Assembly: GCA_033720955.1 (NCBI GenBank)
Contig: JAWWBN010000136.1
Location: 1 to 10,164, forward strand
Direction of reading: 5' to 3'
Length of the DNA stretch: 10,164 nucleotides
Source: JAWWBN01 sp033720955
GTDB lineage: Bacteria; Acidobacteriota; Thermoanaerobaculia; Multivoradales; JAHEKO01
Positions 6,096 to 10,164 of this stretch are shown piece after piece; position 1 is the first letter of the stretch; every line of letters begins with the position of its first letter. The translations under genes were made by a program, and so were the position numbers. The notes beneath the pieces are model-generated. The model was not told where the DNA came from, did no database searches, and saw only the letters and a list, made by a program, of their open reading frames with translations.

Positions 6096-7187
6096 CTAGA
6101 CGATCTTCTCGCGGATCTTCGCCGAGAGGATGTCCATGGCCCAGACGGTGGCGGCGATCAGCAGCACCAGGGTGCCCACCTCGCCCCACTGCCCCAGGTC
6201 CACCCGCGGCTTGAGGATGTAGCCGATCCCACCGCCGCCCACGAAGCCGATGATGGTGGACATCCGCACGTTGATGTCCCAGCGGTAGATCGTGAAGGAG
6301 AGGAAGGGCGGGATGACCTGGGGCACCACGCCGTAACGCAGGACCTGCAACCGCGACGCCCCGGTGGCGGTGATCGCCTCGACCGGCCCCGTGTCGATGC
6401 TCTCGATCTGCTCGGAGTAGAGCTTGACCAGCGCGGCCACGGAGTGCACCCAGAGCGCCAGGACGCCGGCGAACGGCCCGATGCCCACCCACGAGATGAA
6501 GATCAACGCCCAGACCAGCGGCTCGACGGCGCGGGTGAAGTTCATCACCGCCCGCACCAGGCTGTACAGCAGACGCGACAGCCGCGAGCCCCGGGTCAGG
6601 TTCCGCGCCGCCAGAAACGACATCGCGAAGGCCACCGGGATGGCGAACGCCGTCGCCATGAAGGCGAGGAAGATCGTCTGGACCAGCAGCACCAGCCCCT
6701 GCTCGAGCACGGCGGCGGAGGGGTTGACCAGGCCGCGGACGATGTCGGCGGCCTTGTTGAACTGAGTGAGGAAGGTGACGAGCTGAACCTCGGTGATCAG
6801 CCAGCCGGTGAAGAAGGTGAGCTCGATCAGCAGCGCCGCCAGCCAGCCACGCAGGGTGCGGGTCCAGGGGGTGGCGTCCTCCGGCGGCAGGCCGTGGACC
6901 ATCGCCCCCCCCGGCGACGCTCCCAGTCGCGGCGTCGCGCTGCGCCAGAGCAGGGCCGCACCCCCGGCGGCGAGAGCGCTCCAGCCGTAGTGCAGGAGCC
7001 CGAGGATCTCCTCCGGCGTCACCAGCAGACCGGTGGGTCCGCGCCGCCCGGAGAAGGCGATCCAGAGGAACTCCGCCATCAACAGCAGCAGACCGATCAG
7101 GACGGCGTCGATCGCCAGGACCTTCAGCTCGTCGGTGGCCTGGCGCCAGGAGCTGGCCGCGCGGCCGGCGCTGTGGGTGCTCGCCAT
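6096..7187 (-). CDS. phnE: PhnE-type phosphonate/phosphate ABC transporter permease with N-terminal extension
   Basis: A 363-aa inner-membrane permease that moves the oxyanion captured by the PhnD-like protein. The core is strongly PhnE-like: multiple membrane helices from about 160 onward, NFTRAVEPLVWALIFISWVGIGPFAG (216-241), the EAA-type coupling loop EAITATGASRLQVLRYGVVPQ (270-290) that contacts the ATPase, and a signature RWDINVRMSTIIGFVGGGGIGYIL (302-325). PhnE proteins are usually about 260-280 aa. This one has roughly 100 extra N-terminal residues with two likely membrane helices (about 22-46 and 60-82) and a Pro/Gly-rich linker before the usual first helix. The ATG (7187-7185) shares one base with the TGA of phnC (TGATG), so translation is probably coupled. 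It is the last gene of the operon and ends nine bases from the convergent Rho-N gene. Confidence 0.93.
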   Translation of the reverse strand: MASTHSAGRAASSWRQATDELKVLAIDAVLIGLLLLMAEFLWIAFSGRRGPTGLLVTPEEILGLLHYGWSALAAGGAALLWRSATPRLGASPGGAMVHGLPPEDATPWTRTLRGWLAALLIELTFFTGWLITEVQLVTFLTQFNKAADIVRGLVNPSAAVLEQGLVLLVQTIFLAFMATAFAIPVAFAMSFLAARNLTRGSRLSRLLYSLVRAVMNFTRAVEPLVWALIFISWVGIGPFAGVLALWVHSVAALVKLYSEQIESIDTGPVEAITATGASRLQVLRYGVVPQVIPPFLSFTIYRWDINVRMSTIIGFVGGGGIGYILKPRVDLGQWGEVGTLVLLIAATVWAMDILSAKIREKIV

Positions 7188-7969
7188 CAGCCCTTGAGCC
7201 CCGCCACCGGCTCGGCGTCGTCGCCGTAGATCTTGCGGAACGTCTCGCCGTCGAAGTCGGAGGGCTGGCCCTCGTAGACCAGCATGCCGTCGCGCAGCGC
7301 CATCAGCCGGGTGGCGTACCGCTGGATCAGGTCCACGTCATGGAGTGTGCAGACCACCGTGATCCCCTCGTCGCGGTTGAGCGACTCGATGTGACGCATG
7401 ACCGAGTGCCGGAGGGCCGGATCCAGCGAGGCCACCGGCTCGTCGGCCAGGATCAGCTTCGGCTTCTGCATGAGCGCCCGGGCGATCGCCACCCGCTGCT
7501 GCTGGCCGCCCGAGAGGGCGTCGGCGCGGCTGCGGCCGCGGTCGGCCAGCCCCACCCGCTCCAGACAGGCGCGCGCCAGGGCGATCTCCTGATCGGAGAA
7601 GCGCAGAAAGAGGCTGCCCAGCAGGCCGGTGCGCCCCAGCGAGCCCGACAGCACGTTGCTCAGGACGGTGTGCCGGCGCACCAGGTTGAACTGCTGGAAG
7701 ATCATCCCGACGTCGGTGCGCAGCCGGCGGAGCTCCGCCCCCTGGGCGCCGGTGATCTCGCGGCCGCCGATCCACACCCGCCCCTCGGTGGGGTCGATCA
7801 GCCGGTTGATGCAGCGCAGGAGGGTGGACTTGCCGGAGCCCGAGAGCCCGATCACCACCAGGAACTCGCCCTGCTCCACCTCGAGCGAAACCTCCGAGAG
7901 CGCGCGGACGCCGTTGGGGAAGGTCTTGCTCAGACCCTCCACCCGGACCGCCGGCCGGGCCCCGCTCAC
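7187..7969 (-). CDS. phnC: PhnC-type phosphonate/phosphate ABC transporter ATP-binding protein
   Basis: A 260-aa ABC ATPase, the normal PhnC length, and complete. Walker A is GLSGSGKST (41-49), the Q-loop is FQQFNLV (91-97), the signature is LSGGQQQRVAIARAL (152-166), Walker B is LILADEP (172-178), followed by a D-loop SLDP, and the H-loop His is His210 in CTLHDVDL. The N-terminal VEGLSKTFPNGVRAL and the FNLVRRHTVLSNVLSGSLGRTG segment are characteristic of PhnC rather than of amino-acid or nitrate transporter ATPases. It begins at GTG (7969-7967), overlapping the phnD stop by four bases (GTGA), with GGAGGG about five bases upstream. It should sit on the cytoplasmic face of the membrane and drive import through the PhnE dimer. 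Confidence 0.95.
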   Translation of the reverse strand: MSGARPAVRVEGLSKTFPNGVRALSEVSLEVEQGEFLVVIGLSGSGKSTLLRCINRLIDPTEGRVWIGGREITGAQGAELRRLRTDVGMIFQQFNLVRRHTVLSNVLSGSLGRTGLLGSLFLRFSDQEIALARACLERVGLADRGRSRADALSGGQQQRVAIARALMQKPKLILADEPVASLDPALRHSVMRHIESLNRDEGITVVCTLHDVDLIQRYATRLMALRDGMLVYEGQPSDFDGETFRKIYGDDAEPVAGLKG

Positions 7970-9339
7970 CCGCCCCCTCCGCGGGACTCGAGCTTCTTCT
8001 CCTCGGCCTCCAGCAGCTTCTCGGCGGAGAGGCCGGCGGCGTCGAGGGCCAGCCGGAAGCCGTCGAAGGCGCGGTCGTCGGTGGGCGAGACGGCGACGCC
8101 TGCCAGCAGGTCGAAGAAGGCCTGCTGCCCCTCCTCGGTGGCCAGGTAGCGCTGCAGGGAGTCGGCGAAGCGGCGCCAGATGGCCGGCGGGAAGCCGCGC
8201 CGCACCGCGCAGAGGTCGTTGGGGATGGGATCGGTCAGGGCCAGCACCCGGACCTCGTCCAGGAAGGCGCGCCGGCTCTCGACGTCGGGCATGCGCTTGA
8301 GCAGAAGGTAGCGGGCGTCGCCCACCAGCATCCCCTCGCGGATCTGCTTCTCGCTGGGCGGGGAGTAGAAGGCGGCCCCGCCGTCGGCCTTGCCGTCCCA
8401 GACCGCCTGGATGACGTTGGGATGCCCGCCGGCGTAGTAGACCCGCCCCAGGGTGACCCCGCGGCGGTCGAGCAGCAGACGCGGGAAGATGTGCCCCGAG
8501 GTCGAGGTCTCGTCGGAGAAGGCGAAGCGCCGCCCGTTGAACTGCTCCAGCCGTCGCACCGAGGAGTCGGTGCGGGCGTAGACGCAGCCGTAGTAGACGG
8601 TGCTCGCCTCGCTCACCGGCTCCGCCGTCTTGAAGAGGATCCGGGTGGCCTCGAGGGTTCCGGGCCGCTCGTACTCGAGCTCCTTGCGCCCGTCGCCGAC
8701 GAAGTCGTACGGCCCCGAGAAGACCCAGGAGCTCACCGCCGCGTCCACGTCGAGAGGCCGGTCGAGGAGCTGCCGCACGGCGTCCCTGTCGCTCTCGGCG
8801 CCCACCTCGATCCAGCCCGGCGCCTCGCGGTCCAGCACCTCGACGATGCGCTGGCGCAGGTTGCGGCGGAAGGACTTGGGAAAGGCCACGCTGCGCCCCG
8901 CCAGGTCGGCGATGGCGGCGAGCCCGGCGTCGCCGCGGCGGGTGACCACGATCGCCGAGCGGTCGGCCGAGCGGACGACCTGCAGGCGGGCCTCGGCGCC
9001 GTACCGGGCGTTGGCCAGGACGTAGGCGAAGGCGGGCATCCAGGCCACGTCGGCCTGGTCGGAGCCCAGCGCCTGGATGACCGCGGCGTAGCTGGTGGGC
9101 ACCTCCGAGCGCAGCGTCAGGCCGGCGTCCTCCCGCACCCAGCGCGCCAGATCGTCGCCGCGCGTGACCAGGGTTCCCTGCTCCACCGAGGGCACGAAAA
9201 GCATGCGGATGACCTCGTCACCGGTCATCTCCAGCCGGGAGCGCCGGTCGAGACCCCACACGAAGGCCGCGAAGACCAGGACCACGAGGGTCCATCCCAC
9301 TCTGGGGGCCCACTTCGAACCGGTTCTCGGGGTGGCCAT
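7966..9339 (-). CDS. phnD: PhnD-like substrate-binding protein, enlarged, membrane-anchored
   Basis: A 457-aa protein, against roughly 300-340 aa for usual PhnD. A single hydrophobic segment (about 16-30, WTLVVLVFAAFVWGL) with basic flanks is a membrane anchor or uncleaved signal; there is no lipobox. The PhnD fold begins at RMLFVPSVEQGTL (45-57), with TSYAAVIQALGSDQADVAWMPAFAYVLA (82-109). The ligand-helix motif STSGH is at 279-283, HPNVIQAVWDGKADGGAA at 306-323, and TDPIPND at 369-375. A DLxGR-AF module appears twice: IADLAGRSVAFPKS (143-156) and LEQFNGRRFAFSDETSTSG (264-282). About 120 residues in between are absent from ordinary PhnD. The start at ATG 9339 precedes the membrane segment; the reading frame stays open far upstream, but that part is antisense to the glycosyltransferase. 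It is the first gene of the phnDCE operon. The ligand may be phosphonate, phosphite, phosphate or another oxyanion. Confidence 0.9.
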   Translation of the reverse strand: MATPRTGSKWAPRVGWTLVVLVFAAFVWGLDRRSRLEMTGDEVIRMLFVPSVEQGTLVTRGDDLARWVREDAGLTLRSEVPTSYAAVIQALGSDQADVAWMPAFAYVLANARYGAEARLQVVRSADRSAIVVTRRGDAGLAAIADLAGRSVAFPKSFRRNLRQRIVEVLDREAPGWIEVGAESDRDAVRQLLDRPLDVDAAVSSWVFSGPYDFVGDGRKELEYERPGTLEATRILFKTAEPVSEASTVYYGCVYARTDSSVRRLEQFNGRRFAFSDETSTSGHIFPRLLLDRRGVTLGRVYYAGGHPNVIQAVWDGKADGGAAFYSPPSEKQIREGMLVGDARYLLLKRMPDVESRRAFLDEVRVLALTDPIPNDLCAVRRGFPPAIWRRFADSLQRYLATEEGQQAFFDLLAGVAVSPTDDRAFDGFRLALDAAGLSAEKLLEAEEKKLESRGGGG

Positions 9340-9362
9340 GCGGGAGGTCGCCTCGACGGGCG

Positions 9363-9377
9363 CGGCTAGTCTAGCCG
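9363..9377. promoter_or_regulatory. Perfect palindrome, candidate operator of phnDCE
   Basis: CGGCTAG (9363-9369), a single central T, then CTAGCCG (9371-9377): a perfect 7-bp inverted repeat 24 bases upstream of the phnD ATG. It fully covers the candidate -10 box on the - strand, where a bound repressor would block polymerase. It does not resemble the direct-repeat PHO box of enteric PhoB. Confidence 0.5.
9368..9373 (-). promoter_or_regulatory. Candidate -10 box of the phnDCE operon
   Basis: Read on the - strand, TAGACT has four of six matches to TATAAT and sits 29 bases before the phnD ATG. It lies inside the palindrome. The region 17 bp upstream is pure G/C with no -35 match, so recognition by an activator or an alternative sigma factor is possible. 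Confidence 0.35.
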
Positions 9378-9432
9378 ATCCCCGCGGGGGGGCGCGGCCG
9401 GCGACGGAGCCCCGCCGGAGCCGGCGAGTCCG

Positions 9433-9438
9433 TAAACT
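9433..9438 (+). promoter_or_regulatory. Candidate -10 box for the glycosyltransferase gene
   Basis: TAAACT lies nine bases before the ATG at 9448, in the only AT-containing stretch of an otherwise GC-only region. No SD precedes the ATG (the bases are GCGTGGGCG). As with the Rho-N gene, this arrangement suggests a leaderless or near-leaderless transcript. Confidence 0.4.
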
Positions 9439-9447
9439 GCGTGGGCG

Positions 9448-10164
9448 ATGACCGGATTCCCCTCGCAGCCGGCGGTCGACGCCCTGCGCGCCGACCTCGC
9501 CCGGCGCCGCGTCGCCGTGGTGCACGACTGGATCACCGGCCGGCGCGGAGGCGAGAAGGTCCTCGAGGCGATCTTCGAGCTGGCGCCCGGCGCCGACCTC
9601 TTCACCCTGATCCACCTGCCCGGCTCCACCTCCTCGGCCATCGAGCAGCGCCGGGTGACGGCCTCGTGGATCAACCGGCTGCCCGGGGTCGGCCGCTACT
9701 ACCGCTGGCTCCTGCCCCTCTTCCCCGCCGCCATCGAGAGGCTGGACCTGTCGGGGTACGACCTGGTGATGAGCGTGAGCCACTGCGTAGCCAAGGGGGC
9801 CGTCGCCCGGGGCGCGCCCCACCTCTGCTACTGCAACACGCCCATGCGCTACGTCTGGGACCGCTTCGACGACTACTTCGGCCACCTCCCGGCGCCGCTG
9901 CGGTTCCTGATCGGCCTGCAGGCGAAGCGGCTGCGGAGGTGGGATCGCGAGACCGCCAGCCGGGTGGACGGCTGGATCGGCAACAGCAGCTTCGTGCGCC
10001 AGCGGATCGTCCAGTACTACGGGCTCGACGAGGAGCGGGTGGCAGTGGTCCACCCGCCGGTCGAGGTGGAGCGCTTCGCCGCAGCCCGGGCCGAGCGGGA
10101 CGACCGCTACCTGGTGGTCTCGGCCCTCGTCCCCTACAAGCGGGTGGACCTGGCCGTCGAGGCC
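9448..10164 (+). CDS. Glycosyltransferase family 4 protein (3' end cut by window edge)
   Basis: 239 codons run without a stop from ATG 9448 to the right edge. The N-terminal domain opens with RRVAVVHDWITGRRGGEKVLEAIFELAPGADLFTLIH (20-56), the GGEKVLE glycine loop typical of GT-B glycosyltransferases of the WbaZ-like mannosyltransferase group. Next come YDLVMSVSHCVAKGA (104-118), CYCNTPMRYVWD (128-139), NSSFVRQRI (179-187) and VVHPPVEVERF (200-210). The last visible residues (YLVVSALVPYKRVDLAVEA) are the first strand and helix of the nucleotide-sugar-binding C-terminal domain. The family is usually near 370-400 aa, so about 140 residues including the E-x7-E catalytic region lie beyond the window. 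It probably transfers a hexose such as mannose from a nucleotide-sugar onto a lipid-linked or cell-surface glycan at the inner face of the membrane. Sugar and acceptor cannot be read. It is divergent from phnD across a 108-bp gap. Confidence 0.92.
   Translation, partial: MTGFPSQPAVDALRADLARRRVAVVHDWITGRRGGEKVLEAIFELAPGADLFTLIHLPGSTSSAIEQRRVTASWINRLPGVGRYYRWLLPLFPAAIERLDLSGYDLVMSVSHCVAKGAVARGAPHLCYCNTPMRYVWDRFDDYFGHLPAPLRFLIGLQAKRLRRWDRETASRVDGWIGNSSFVRQRIVQYYGLDEERVAVVHPPVEVERFAAARAERDDRYLVVSALVPYKRVDLAVEA

Noticed and set aside
9397..9427. Direct repeat GCCGGCGA at 9397-9404 and 9420-9427
   Set aside because: Eight bases of pure G/C plus one A in a very GC-rich spacer; likely chance.
9340..10053. 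N-terminal extension of the phnD frame up to 10053
   Set aside because: The extension is antisense to the glycosyltransferase and crosses its promoter region. The membrane segment expected at the N-terminus follows directly after ATG 9339.

Overview
The window comes from a very GC-rich bacterial chromosome, roughly 70 % GC by eye (not counted). Coding is dense, most gaps are under 110 bp, and several neighbouring genes overlap at start and stop. Signal peptides, a bacterial PolB-type DNA polymerase II, a STAS antagonist and a Phn-type transporter fit a high-GC Gram-negative lineage such as Acidobacteriota or Myxococcota/deltaproteobacterial relatives. That placement is an impression from protein style; there is no rRNA or marker gene to fix it. 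I see no tRNA, rRNA, CRISPR array, insertion sequence, integrase or attachment site.

Left block, + strand (1-3691): the 3' part of a DUF4198 (NikM-like) secreted protein overlaps the start of an intact family B DNA polymerase II, which appears to begin at a CTG codon. After a 55-bp gap comes a small secreted, highly charged protein built of ~20-residue tandem helical repeats.

Middle block (3701-6086): on the - strand lie a STAS-domain regulator and, 102 bp downstream, a secreted galactose/glyoxal-oxidase-like radical copper oxidase with all five expected active-site residues. The oxidase converges on the repeat protein with a 9-bp gap. Divergent from the STAS gene is a small Rho-N-domain protein with a basic tail. 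The 88-bp divergent region holds a perfect 8-bp inverted repeat between candidate promoters, and the Rho-N gene looks leaderless.

Right block (6096-9339, - strand): phnD-phnC-phnE, a phosphonate/phosphite/phosphate-type ABC importer operon in which each start overlaps the preceding stop. The binding protein (457 aa) and permease (363 aa) are both clearly larger than usual. Upstream is a perfect palindrome, CGGCTAG-T-CTAGCCG, lying over a candidate -10. No C-P lyase or phosphite dehydrogenase genes are in view, so the ligand is open. Divergent from it, a family 4 glycosyltransferase starts at 9448 and runs off the right edge.

I do not see a clearly new multi-gene system. The best leads are the two dyads in divergent promoter regions, the enlarged PhnD/PhnE pair, the secreted repeat protein, the orphan copper oxidase and the apparent CTG start of polB.
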